Assembly: GCA_004347695.1 (NCBI GenBank) | Contig: SLTK01000004.1 | Span: forward strand, 1 to 64,000 | Origin: Chloroflexota bacterium | GTDB taxonomy: Bacteria; Chloroflexota; Anaerolineae; Anaerolineales; Anaerolineaceae | Reading direction: 5' to 3' | DNA: 64,000 nt | In this document: in pieces, positions 7,309 to 14,159 of the stretch | How the letters are laid out: the number at the start of each line of letters is the position of its first letter | Numbering within the stretch: position 1 is the first letter of the stretch | The notes under the pieces: model-generated | What the model was told of the DNA's origin: nothing | Databases searched by the model: none | What the model saw: the letters and a program-made list of their open reading frames with translations, nothing else | Made by a program: the position numbers and the translations under genes

Positions 7309-8163
7309 TTAGACCAAATAGGAACGCCAATCTGTGGGGAATCCATAATCCCGTAAATCAAAAAATGGCCTGATTTTCTCAGCATCAGAAATATTCTGAA
7401 TAAAAGTAAGCCATAAGTTGCGATCTGATAATCGTCGCATTACAAGAAACAGCGCAAAGAGTTGGTTGTCTTGGGTTGGATCCCATTTGAAGGATTTAGC
7501 TATGATTGGCCTAATGGGATACTCCCGCCGAAATAAATAACCATAATGAGCACAAATATTCCTTTGAATACTCAATACATGCAACCATTGTCCAAATAAG
7601 TAATCATTCGCATTGTAAAGGCCTTGTGCAATGATTTTTTTATCTGGCTCTAAAAGGTTTTTGTAAAGCTTGGAGAGAGTGTTGAATGAGAAAAACTCAA
7701 CCACAACCCAAATAGGAAAAACCCCCGCATACTTTTTTTGATGATGAACAATTACTGGATCTTTCTTATTACGCGCAATTTCAACCGAGAAATTATCAAA
7801 AATTTCCTGGTATTTCACGCTGTCTTTGAAGATCTTTGCTTGATAAAACGCATCTGATCCGTATGTCAGCGCTAAATGATGCGATATCTGAGTTCTTGTG
7901 TTAATTTCGATGGGCTCGAGTACCGATAAGATTTTGTTCCGTAACCACCTATCATTTTCATAAACAGCAATTATCTGTGAAAATTTGAAATCATCTTGGT
8001 AATGATCTGGTGAAGCCATAAATTTGTGAAAATAAATATTCAAACGATAGTAGTGATTGGACTGAAGAAAAGCGGTGGCTTTTTTCTCATCATCAATCGT
8101 CATTCCTCGTTGACGCAATAATTCTATTTGGTCATGAACAGACAGAGCTGGTTTTAAAGCCAT
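7309..8163 (-). CDS. Abi_2 family abortive-infection protein (AbiD/AbiF-like)
   Basis: The protein is 284 residues long. The N-terminus (SVHDQIELLRQRGMTIDD, then AFLQSNHYYRLNIYF) is the classic start of the Abi_2 family that includes lactococcal AbiD, AbiD1 and AbiF. Further hallmarks are YENDRWLRNKILSVLEPIEI and the R-N-x-C-A-H segment RNICAHYGYLFRRE near residue 205. This resembles the RN-x(4)-H signature of HEPN RNases. Known members stop phage growth by killing or arresting the infected cell. The gene stands alone in opposite orientation to its neighbours, behind its own promoter and a leader hairpin. No dedicated antitoxin is visible. Family call is firm; the RNase mechanism is by analogy. 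Confidence 0.85.
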   Translation of the reverse strand: MALKPALSVHDQIELLRQRGMTIDDEKKATAFLQSNHYYRLNIYFHKFMASPDHYQDDFKFSQIIAVYENDRWLRNKILSVLEPIEINTRTQISHHLALTYGSDAFYQAKIFKDSVKYQEIFDNFSVEIARNKKDPVIVHHQKKYAGVFPIWVVVEFFSFNTLSKLYKNLLEPDKKIIAQGLYNANDYLFGQWLHVLSIQRNICAHYGYLFRREYPIRPIIAKSFKWDPTQDNQLFALFLVMRRLSDRNLWLTFIQNISDAEKIRPFFDLRDYGFPTDWRSYLV

Positions 8164-8189
8164 ATAGATTAAGCATCCTTAAATAAATG

Positions 8190-8269
8190 ACCCACCTCGG
8201 TGCGCATGCTAAGCAGAGGCGTGGTGGGTTCTGTTGACAATATTATACCCAATTCCATCATTATTACAA
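8190..8269 (-). promoter_or_regulatory. Promoter and leader hairpin of the Abi_2 gene
   Basis: On the minus strand a -35 TTGTAA (8264-8269) and a -10 TATAAT (8242-8247) are separated by 16 bases, a strong sigma-70-type pair. Transcripts would start near 8235 and almost at once form a hairpin between 8223-8229 and 8190-8196 (ACCCACC with GGTGGGT), before the start codon at 8163. The hairpin could limit readthrough or translation. The promoter is seen; the attenuation role is inferred. Confidence 0.6.
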
Positions 8270-8415
8270 GGGAGAAATTTGCATAAGTTTTCAAATCAAC
8301 CTTTCGAAGAGCTATCTTGCCTTTTACCATAAGTGATGGCAGCACAATCGTCCCTATCATCATAATCTAGTTTATTAAATACCAGAGGTTAGCTTTTTGA
8401 TAACTACAAAGGAGC

Positions 8416-9228
8416 TTACCAATCATCTTTTTGTCCCAGGGGCTCATTTACCCACAATAGACTTAATACAGCATCATAATTTGGCATCCCAATGGACAAT
8501 TCTCTAATCGTATCCCCCCGATCAAAGGCATCTCTATTCTCTCGAAACCACTCTGCAGCTCGAACTTCGTGCCATTGGCGAGATACTTCTTTCCTATTGA
8601 ATAACATCCTCGCACCCGTATTCAAACCTACCGGATGATTGACATCCGGAAATACTCCAAGTTCCATGAATTCAGAAGAAGGTTGGAAGTACTGGATTTT
8701 GCCTTGAAAGGAATAAACGACAGCAACAGGCTCAAGTGAGAAGCGTGTGAATCGGAGGGCAGTCGCAGTCAGGGATGTTTGGAGCTTTTCAGACCATTCA
8801 GAAATAAGTTCGAAGGAGGGCGCACTTTCCGCAAAGGGACGCTCAACGAATCGTGCAGGGATTAAAAAGGCCGATGCAAATTGATTAGCTTCTTGTTCTG
8901 CATCGACTGAGTTTCCAGCTGGCATTTCCTGAATATCCAGTTTTGTGCAAGATCGCATTAAACCGTTACCTCGGTGCATTTCAAGGTGACCTAACTCATG
9001 CACAATACTAAACCGACGTCGATAGGGGTTGATGTAATTAGAAGTTGAAACCGAAATAATTGGTTTACCAGGACCAATCAGAAGGCGAGCTTCTGCGCCT
9101 TCCATAGAGCATTCGTGAATAAAAGCTCCTCGTGCATTAACAATTTCGTCCAGAAGGAGAAGATCCTCTTCGATTCTAATATTAAGCCTATCAAGAACAT
9201 GATTAGCAATATCTTCAGGTCGACTCAT
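8416..9228 (-). CDS. ImmA/IrrE-type metallopeptidase
   Basis: The protein is 270 residues long from the ATG at 9228; an upstream ATG at 9261 would overlap the previous gene. The zinc-peptidase motif HELGHLEMH is at residues ~89-97, and the third ligand region EQEANQFASAFLIP is near 120, both typical of the ImmA/IrrE (M78, DUF955) family. ImmA cleaves the ICEBs1 repressor ImmR, and IrrE/PprI cleaves DdrO; both thereby relieve repression. Here no XRE repressor is adjacent. The partner genes encode an unrecognised 146-residue protein and a sigma-like factor, so the substrate may be one of these. The C-terminus (from ~170) is a non-peptidase domain also seen in family members. Confidence 0.85.
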   Translation of the reverse strand: MSRPEDIANHVLDRLNIRIEEDLLLLDEIVNARGAFIHECSMEGAEARLLIGPGKPIISVSTSNYINPYRRRFSIVHELGHLEMHRGNGLMRSCTKLDIQEMPAGNSVDAEQEANQFASAFLIPARFVERPFAESAPSFELISEWSEKLQTSLTATALRFTRFSLEPVAVVYSFQGKIQYFQPSSEFMELGVFPDVNHPVGLNTGARMLFNRKEVSRQWHEVRAAEWFRENRDAFDRGDTIRELSIGMPNYDAVLSLLWVNEPLGQKDDW

Positions 9229-9235
9229 TGTATTG

Positions 9236-9676
9236 TTAATCCAGATCCGTTGTAATGCCATTTTGGTGAGCTGTATACTCTAGTTCTTGAAGGATTGTAA
9301 TTAAATCCGAATCCGATAACCTATCTAGATTACGGAAAGCAAGAGTTGGTTGTGTTCCAGTCGTACCAAGTGCAATGGTTATTTTTTTTATCGCTGAGGT
9401 AATCTGGTCGCGGTTCCATCCTTTCCTTAATGGTACTGCGTTTATCTCTTCAGTGACGTCATGCATATCTTGGATATTAGCAAATCGCCAATTACTTGCA
9501 ATCAGGTCTCTGACAAATATTGCACCAGCAGTTTTCAATTTCTCTACATCATAATTCGCTTCTTCCAGGAATGCCCTTATTTCTTCTTCAGTATTCGGTT
9601 CTGGAATTTCGTCGAATAAACGATCAAATTCAGACGCAATATCTACATCTGTGCGTTTTGACTTATTATCGTTCAT
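9236..9676 (-). CDS. Unrecognised partner of the ImmA/IrrE peptidase
   Basis: I recognise no family for this 146-residue acidic protein. It is mostly helical by composition, without membrane segments, cysteines or an obvious helix-turn-helix. The N-terminus is strongly acidic (DIASEFDRLFDEIPEPNTEEEI). It lies between the sigma-like gene (overlap of 11 bases) and the metallopeptidase gene, all read in one direction, so the three form one operon. By analogy with ImmR/ImmA and DdrO/IrrE it could be the protease target or an anti-sigma factor. That is inference from position only. Confidence 0.6.
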   Translation of the reverse strand: MNDNKSKRTDVDIASEFDRLFDEIPEPNTEEEIRAFLEEANYDVEKLKTAGAIFVRDLIASNWRFANIQDMHDVTEEINAVPLRKGWNRDQITSAIKKITIALGTTGTQPTLAFRNLDRLSDSDLITILQELEYTAHQNGITTDLD

Positions 9677-10307
9677 TTCGAACCTCCGATCTGATTTTCT
9701 CTGATTTGCGACGTAACGTCCGCAGGTTTTGGTAAATCTCCTCCACGGGTTTGCCTAATATCTGGGCTAATTCCCGTGGTTTTGGACCACATTTCCCATC
9801 TAGGATTGTGTAGACAATTTCCTCAAGCTCTGGGTAACCTGAACTTGCTTCTAGAAGGGCGTCGATTTTTGATTTTGCATCTATTATCCTCAATTCCTCA
9901 GTTTCTGCATTTATAACGATTTCTTCTGGAGAGGTGATGAAAAATTCTTGCGCAGAGGATTGCGCTTGCTTGAATTCCGGCTCATCATCCTTAGAGTCGC
10001 TACCGTCATCGGGATCAAGGGGAACCTCGAGTCTATTAGTTATAGATTCAGCCAAATGGCTAATCTCACTTTTTATTACATACTTAAGCCACATGAGGAG
10101 GTCGCCTTCTTCAGGTTTCCAATTCCGTTCTTCACTAAATGTTTTGGCAATAGCTTCTTGAATGATAGATTCTGCAGTGTGTCCCATAGGCACGACACCC
10201 GAATTCCATCGCATGCCTTGAATACGCCACTCAGCAAAGGCAACGAGTTTTGGATAACACTCACCCCAAGGAAAATCAAGTAATAGCTGTTTCTTATATG
10301 CGTTCAC
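9666..10307 (-). CDS. Sigma-70-like factor, element-borne
   Basis: This 213-residue protein has the arrangement of an ECF-like sigma factor. Residues ~45-85 (ESIIQEAIAKTFSEERNW, LLMWLKYVIKSEISHLAES) resemble region 2. A C-terminal helix-turn-helix (PRELAQILGKPVEEIYQNLR) followed by a basic end resembles region 4. A long acidic linker (residues ~90-130) separates them. It is the first gene of the sigma / partner / ImmA-IrrE operon. A protease-controlled sigma switch would be a sensible reading, for example to induce element genes upon stress, but no target promoter is identified. The match is weaker than for the ECF gene at 35802. Confidence 0.65.
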   Translation of the reverse strand: MNAYKKQLLLDFPWGECYPKLVAFAEWRIQGMRWNSGVVPMGHTAESIIQEAIAKTFSEERNWKPEEGDLLMWLKYVIKSEISHLAESITNRLEVPLDPDDGSDSKDDEPEFKQAQSSAQEFFITSPEEIVINAETEELRIIDAKSKIDALLEASSGYPELEEIVYTILDGKCGPKPRELAQILGKPVEEIYQNLRTLRRKSEKIRSEVRNER

Positions 10308-10415
10308 GAAACCTCCCTCTACGCGGTCGATTCACTATTTCTGAGAAGGAAAAAATCTCTGCATAATTTTACGTCAAACTGATGTGAACAACCATATAGA
10401 GAGGTGCTTAATTTG

Positions 10416-10502
10416 TTAATACCGATATATTTGCTTTTTAGTAAAAATGGCAAAAAACTGTCAGATGTCGGTATTAACTGATTGACGCAATAATACTATA
10501 CA
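10416..10502 (+). promoter_or_regulatory. Inverted-repeat operator and likely promoter of the ubiquitin-like operon
   Basis: TTAATACCGA (10416-10425) and its exact complement TCGGTATTAA (10468-10477) form a 10-base inverted repeat with a 42-base spacer, in the divergent region between the sigma-like operon and the multi-ubiquitin gene. Just downstream a weak -35 TTAACT (10475-10480) and -10 TATACA (10497-10502) are 16 bases apart. The right arm overlaps this -35, so a bound repressor could loop and block transcription. Which protein binds is unknown. Confidence 0.45.
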
Positions 10503-10552
10503 AGAGCAACAGCAACTTTGATGCTCACCAAATATTAAAAGGAAAAAATAAA

Positions 10553-10801
10553 ATGGAAAAAGCAAAAAAGATAGTCACAATTATAGTCAATGGTCGGCAG
10601 AACGAGTGGACAGAGAAGGAAATCTCCTATGCCCAGGTCGTAGCCTTGGCCTTTGAACACCCACACATGGAGGACACCTACCTTTATCTCGTCGACTATT
10701 CCAGGGCTGAGGGCAACAAGAAGGGCAGCTTGGAAGCCGGTGACACCGTAAAAGTAAAGGATGGCATGGTATTCAATGTCTCAGAAACTCATCGATCATA
10801 G
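10553..10801 (+). CDS. Multi-ubiquitin-domain (ubiquitin-like) protein
   Basis: This 82-residue protein holds a single beta-grasp unit of the bacterial multi-ubiquitin family. The start is KIVTIIVNGRQNEW, the middle ISYAQVVALAFEHP and the end GDTVKVKDGMVFNVSETHRS; the family typically closes with the G-x-x-F-x-V-x-x-T pattern. It does not end in a diglycine tail as canonical ubiquitin does. AAAAGGA lies at 10537-10543. The next two genes encode an E2/E1-like enzyme and a DUF6527 protein, forming a bacterial ubiquitin-like conjugation operon. Such operons have been linked to phage defence. Whether this protein is conjugated through its C-terminus is not visible from sequence. Confidence 0.82.
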   Translation: MEKAKKIVTIIVNGRQNEWTEKEISYAQVVALAFEHPHMEDTYLYLVDYSRAEGNKKGSLEAGDTVKVKDGMVFNVSETHRS

Positions 10802-11951
10802 TCCAGACCTCAAGCGGCTGCGTGATGAAGGATATGCTCTTAAAATCAATCCGGGCTTTCTCGTTCTTGAGCAAATTCCTTATGTGAATAACAATAAGGA
10901 AATCAAGTATGGGACTCTTGTGATGGGGTTAAACCAGGCGGGGAATAAAGCTGCCAAACCTCCCGATCACACCGCTTGGTTTGCCGGGGAACACCCTTGC
11001 GATCACATCGGGAAACCCATCACCCAGATTGTCAACAATTCCCAGAACCAGGTTGTAGGTGGTATAGCAATCAACTACTATTTCTCGTGTTGCCCAACCG
11101 AGCCATATAAGGATTACTACGAGAAGGTCAAAACTTACGAAACCGCCCTTTCCGGGCCTGCCCAGCATCTAGAGTCCAACGTGACCGCAAGAGTTTACCC
11201 GGTCATGCTTCCCGAGGAAGAGGACGGATCGGTGTTCAATTATTACGACACCGCCTCCAGCCGAGCGGGAATCAGTGAGGTCTCTGATAAATTAGCAGTA
11301 AACCGGGTGGCGATTGTTGGTGTAGGTGGAACTGGGTCGTATGTTTTGGACTTACTGGCAAAAACTCCTGTCAAGGAGATTCACATATTTGATGGTGATA
11401 AATTTTTAAACCATAACGCCTTTCGCTCCCCGGGAGCACCAGCTGTCGAGGACCTGGAAAAGCAAATGACGAAGGTAGACTATTTTGCAAGCCAGTATTC
11501 CCAAATGCACCGTCACATTATTCCTCACCCAGATTTCATCACTCTGGAAAATGTGGCGTTGTTGCAGGGAATGGATTTTGTCTTTCTCTGTATGGATAGA
11601 GGTCTCGACAAGCGGGGGATCGTGGACAAATTAGTGGAGTGGGGGATGGCATTTATCGATGTGGGTATGAGTTTATATTTGGTAGATAATCAACTTCTTG
11701 GAATGTTACGGGTGACGGCTAGTACCAATGACAAACGGGATCACATCAAGAAAAAAATACCCTTTGTCAACGGCAACGAAAACGATGATTATGCCCAGAA
11801 TATTCAGGTAGCAGATCTGAACGCCCTTAATGCCGCCCTAGCCGTTCACAAGTGGAAAAAGTTATGCGGCTTCTACCAAGATTTAGAGCGTGAAAACCAT
11901 ACTACTTATGATATCAATGTCAATCAGCTGAACAGCCAAGATCAACTATGA
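10776..11951 (+). CDS. E1-like ThiF adenylyltransferase with N-terminal E2-like (DUF6791) domain
   Basis: This 391-residue protein should activate the neighbouring ubiquitin-like protein by adenylation. The C-terminal half is a ThiF/E1 Rossmann domain: RVAIVGVGGTGSYVLDLLAK (around residues 180-199), FDGDKFLNHNAFRSPGAP with the catalytic-type Arg, and FVFLCMDRG. The N-terminal ~160 residues (LKINPGFLVLEQIPYV, HTAWFAGEHPCDHIG, YYFSCCPTEPYKDYY) match the DUF6791/prokaryotic E2-like region with conserved His and Cys. No CxxC zinc pairs of MoeB/ThiF are seen. ATG 10776 is preferred over 10761; both overlap the modifier gene, so translation is coupled. It overlaps the DUF6527 gene by 4 bases. Confidence 0.85.
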   Translation: MSQKLIDHSPDLKRLRDEGYALKINPGFLVLEQIPYVNNNKEIKYGTLVMGLNQAGNKAAKPPDHTAWFAGEHPCDHIGKPITQIVNNSQNQVVGGIAINYYFSCCPTEPYKDYYEKVKTYETALSGPAQHLESNVTARVYPVMLPEEEDGSVFNYYDTASSRAGISEVSDKLAVNRVAIVGVGGTGSYVLDLLAKTPVKEIHIFDGDKFLNHNAFRSPGAPAVEDLEKQMTKVDYFASQYSQMHRHIIPHPDFITLENVALLQGMDFVFLCMDRGLDKRGIVDKLVEWGMAFIDVGMSLYLVDNQLLGMLRVTASTNDKRDHIKKKIPFVNGNENDDYAQNIQVADLNALNAALAVHKWKKLCGFYQDLERENHTTYDINVNQLNSQDQL

Positions 11952-12412
11952 AGCGTAATCAGCACCTTACCCACGAATTTGTCGAGTTTATTCCCGACCA
12001 TCACCAACTTCAAGATGGCATAGTTTATGTTTCCATTCAATACGCAACAGCAGTCCATAAATGCTGCTGCGGCTGTGGTGAAGAGGTAGTAACTCCACTA
12101 TCACCTACCAGCTGGCAGATGACATTTGATGGGGAGACCATTTCTCTTTACCCATCCATTGGTAATTGGAACCTTCCCTGTCGATCCCATTACTGGATCA
12201 GGCAAGACCGTGTCCAATGGGCACCGAGGTGGTCTCAAAAAGAGATCAATTTGCAAAAAACATATGAGACTCAGATGCATAAACAGCACTATCGCGGGGA
12301 TGAATTACCGGTTGAGAAAAGTATAAACCCAACCTCGGCTAGCCCTATGGAGAATAAGTCTGAGCAGAATTTCTGGGCAAGATTAATCAAACAATTATTC
12401 AAGGGTGAATGA
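11948..12412 (+). CDS. DUF6527 family protein, ubiquitin-like operon
   Basis: The 154-residue product shows the DUF6527 hallmarks: THEFVEFIPD at the start, YATAVHKCCCGCGEEVVTPL around 38-57, then LYPSIGNWNLPCRSHYWI. The C-C-C-G-C-G cluster with the later C-R-S-H could bind a metal. DUF6527 genes recur as the third gene behind multi-ubiquitin and E1-like genes. Because some ubiquitin-like operons carry a JAB peptidase instead, a role in modifier processing or target handling is plausible but unproven. The start overlaps the E1-like gene by 4 bases (ATGA type). Its last ~40 residues are polar and variable. Confidence 0.8.
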   Translation: MKRNQHLTHEFVEFIPDHHQLQDGIVYVSIQYATAVHKCCCGCGEEVVTPLSPTSWQMTFDGETISLYPSIGNWNLPCRSHYWIRQDRVQWAPRWSQKEINLQKTYETQMHKQHYRGDELPVEKSINPTSASPMENKSEQNFWARLIKQLFKGE

Positions 12413-12462
12413 ACACATAGCACACAGAGCAACGATAGAATAATTTTTTGAAATTCATCCGC

Positions 12463-12741
12463 CTATTTCACTGGCCTAAACTTACACCCATACGTTGCCG
12501 GCTTACCCACCATCGTCCAGGATAATCTTTCAACCGTATTCCACCAAATCTCTGGCACTTCATACCACTTCATCCCGGCTACATCCTTGGGGACATCTGG
12601 ATCAGGGGCAGTGGCTCGCGCAAGAGCTCCATCCGGGTGGATACCAACTTCGGTATAAACAAATGAATAAATTGGCCCCAGAGTGGCTAAAGATAACATC
12701 ATGCCCCACCCGCACCGGGAAGGTTTAACCGTTTTTGCGGC
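12463..12741 (-). pseudogene. Truncated copy of the membrane-protein gene found at 34898-35371
   Basis: The minus strand encodes in frame the C-terminal ~90 residues of the protein at 34898-35371, including LGPIYSFVYTEVGIHPDG, WYEVPEIWWNTVERLSWT and the YGCKFR ending. By eye the DNA is roughly five-sixths identical over ~265 bases. The match stops abruptly at 12741; upstream of it the start codon, signal/membrane segment and the RHH partner gene are all missing. The two copies have the same orientation and bracket the 22-kb cargo block. The break at 12741 is therefore a likely recombination junction. The stretch at 12742-12820 holds only the promoter listed next. Confidence 0.75.
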
Positions 12742-12780
12742 TTAGGATGCACAGCGTAAAAAAGAATGCATAGAATAGAA

Positions 12781-12809
12781 TTGACAATGCAAGAAAAGCA
12801 AGATAAACT
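12781..12809 (+). promoter_or_regulatory. Sigma-70-type promoter at the start of the cargo
   Basis: A consensus -35 TTGACA (12781-12786) and a -10 TAAACT (12804-12809) are separated by exactly 17 bases. Transcription would begin near 12816, only a few bases before the ATG at 12821. The promoter is the only obvious one ahead of the thiol/redox gene cluster. Confidence 0.55.
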
Positions 12810-12820
12810 TTCTCAACACT

Positions 12821-13102
12821 ATGGTTACACCAGTCCAACGATCCCTGTTAATCATGCTATTAATACTAACCGCCATTAATCTGGCTGGCCATATCTCAGC
12901 GCCAACCCAATGCTGTACTGTACAGGAAAATACGAGCTCTGCCGGAGATACCGATTGCTTGGCGTGCACACTACAAGTGGGCACATGGGTGCCCCATTCT
13001 TTGATAGTCGAAATGGCATCAAAGCCAAGTTGTTCTTCGCCAGGTAATCCGGCTTTGGCACTTAGTCTTGTATTTGATATACTACACCCCCCAATTGCTT
13101 AA
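12821..13102 (+). CDS. Small secreted or membrane Cys-containing protein, hypothetical
   Basis: The open frame encodes 93 residues with a hydrophobic N-terminal segment (RSLLIMLLILTAINLAGHIS), suggesting a signal peptide or membrane anchor. Cys-Cys and Cys-x-x-Cys pairs (QCCTVQ, DCLACTLQ) follow, and the end is FDILHPPIA. The layout recalls short DUF2946-like proteins of metal-resistance clusters, but I cannot assign a family. No ribosome site is present; the promoter lies so close that the mRNA may be leaderless. The following ~150 bases before the rhodanese gene are non-coding with a GTTAACGT/ACGTTAAC inverted repeat (13115-13122 and 13162-13169). Confidence 0.45.
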   Translation: MVTPVQRSLLIMLLILTAINLAGHISAPTQCCTVQENTSSAGDTDCLACTLQVGTWVPHSLIVEMASKPSCSSPGNPALALSLVFDILHPPIA

Positions 13103-13249
13103 TACAACTGAATAGTTAACGTTTAAAATCCTCGTTTGAATTTTCATCGAGGCTTGTGGTTACGTTAACGTACACCACCAGTTACCAGAACTTTTGTTGT
13201 TCGATACTGGTGGCTGTACATTTGGATTCTCAATCGGGAAAAAGATCTT

Positions 13250-13714
13250 ATGAAAAAACGACCTGTTTTACCACTTCTAACAATAGGGATAGGTACTGTG
13301 CTCATTTTATCAGCGATATATATCAACACCAATCTTAGAACCGTATCCCAAGCTCCACAGCCATTGACTTCCGAGGAAGAGACTTTCCCAGAAATTCCAC
13401 GGGTTACCCTAAAAGATGCCTTTACAGCTTTCCAGGGTGGGGCAGCCGTGTTCATTGATGTCCGCGACGCTGACTCTTACACTAACTCACACATTCTAGG
13501 AGCAAAATCATTCCCCCTAGCTCAGCTAGAAGATCAAATGAAAAAAATTGGCACTGAGACCTGGATCATTACCTACTGTACCTGACCAGCCGAAGAATCG
13601 AGCGCCCGTGCGGCGCGCATGTTGTTAGACAACGGTTTCAAGAAGGTTACTCCCATTTTGGGCGGTTATCGAGCCTGGGAAAAAGCCGGTTATCCAGTGG
13701 AAACCAGCCCTTAG
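13250..13714 (+). CDS. Rhodanese-domain protein, probable selenoprotein (UGA at codon 112)
   Basis: The 154-codon frame contains one in-frame TGA at 13583-13585. Before it lie an N-terminal membrane anchor (PVLPLLTIGIGTVLILSAIY) and the rhodanese start (AVFIDVRDADSYTNSHILGA). After it the frame continues intact with rhodanese sequence (ILGGYRAWEKAGYPVE) to TAG at 13712. The TGA falls in the active-site loop, YCT-TGA-PAEESSARAA, exactly where related proteins carry Cys (YCxCP) and where known selenocysteine rhodaneses carry Sec. A GC-rich hairpin follows at SECIS distance. The product would be an extracytoplasmic sulfurtransferase or redox protein. It is followed by the DUF1573 and oxidoreductase genes. 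The alternative is a single nonsense mutation, or a sequencing error. Confidence 0.75.
13602..13616 (+). promoter_or_regulatory. Candidate bacterial SECIS hairpin
   Basis: GCGCC (13602-13606) pairs with GGCGC (13612-13616) around the loop CGTGC, whose first base is 22 bases after the in-frame TGA. Bacterial SECIS elements are short hairpins inside the coding region just after UGA, with a G in a small apical loop recognised by SelB. Distance, size and loop G fit; SelB binding is not shown. Confidence 0.55.
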
Positions 13715-13732
13715 CCTATAAAGGATTTCTGA

Positions 13733-14155
13733 ATGCATATTATGCAAATTAAACTATCTCGTTTGCGACCGATTCTGTGCCTGCTGGTGCTCCTCGTCGC
13801 AGGTCTTCTTTCATCCTGTAGCAATAAGGCTCCGAAGATCAACATCGAGCCACCTCTGCAGGATTTAGGGACTCAACCTCAGCAACTGATCGATCTTGTT
13901 TTTGAAGTGAGGAACACTGGCAACGCAGATCTTGTTATTGAAAAAGTAAGCGTTTCGTGCGAGTGTACGACAGCCGAGTTGGAAAAAAGCACTATCCCGC
14001 CCGGTGAATCGGCTGAATTACGGGTTAAATTTGACCCGGCTGAAGACAACTTGTTTGGCGAAATCCAACGCATCATTTATCTGCGCAGCAATGATCCGAA
14101 TCAACCAGAGGCTGAAGCAGAATTTCGCGTTACCATCCAAAAGGCGGAAGGATGA
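13733..14155 (+). CDS. DUF1573 lipoprotein
   Basis: The protein is 140 residues long. A signal peptide ends in a lipobox-like LLSSC, so the mature protein is probably lipid-anchored outside the membrane. The rest is one DUF1573 Ig-like domain: hydrophobic strand LIDLVFEVRNTGNADLVIEK, the family motif VSCECTTAEL, then IPPGESAELRVKFDP and a final strand pair. DUF1573 proteins are structural or binding modules of unknown reaction, common next to redox genes. It lies 18 bases after the rhodanese gene and ends 4 bases before the next gene, so it belongs to the same operon. Confidence 0.82.
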   Translation: MHIMQIKLSRLRPILCLLVLLVAGLLSSCSNKAPKINIEPPLQDLGTQPQQLIDLVFEVRNTGNADLVIEKVSVSCECTTAELEKSTIPPGESAELRVKFDPAEDNLFGEIQRIIYLRSNDPNQPEAEAEFRVTIQKAEG

Positions 14156-14159
14156 TCGA

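Noticed and set aside
8169-8363. 64-residue minus-strand frame upstream of the Abi_2 gene, a possible antitoxin
   Set aside because: It contains the Abi_2 promoter and leader hairpin inside its frame and has no ribosome site or family resemblance.
13583-13585. In-frame TGA read as a plain nonsense mutation making a rhodanese pseudogene
   Set aside because: The frame after the stop is intact and conserved, the stop is exactly at the redox-active position, and a hairpin follows. Selenocysteine explains it better, though not proven.
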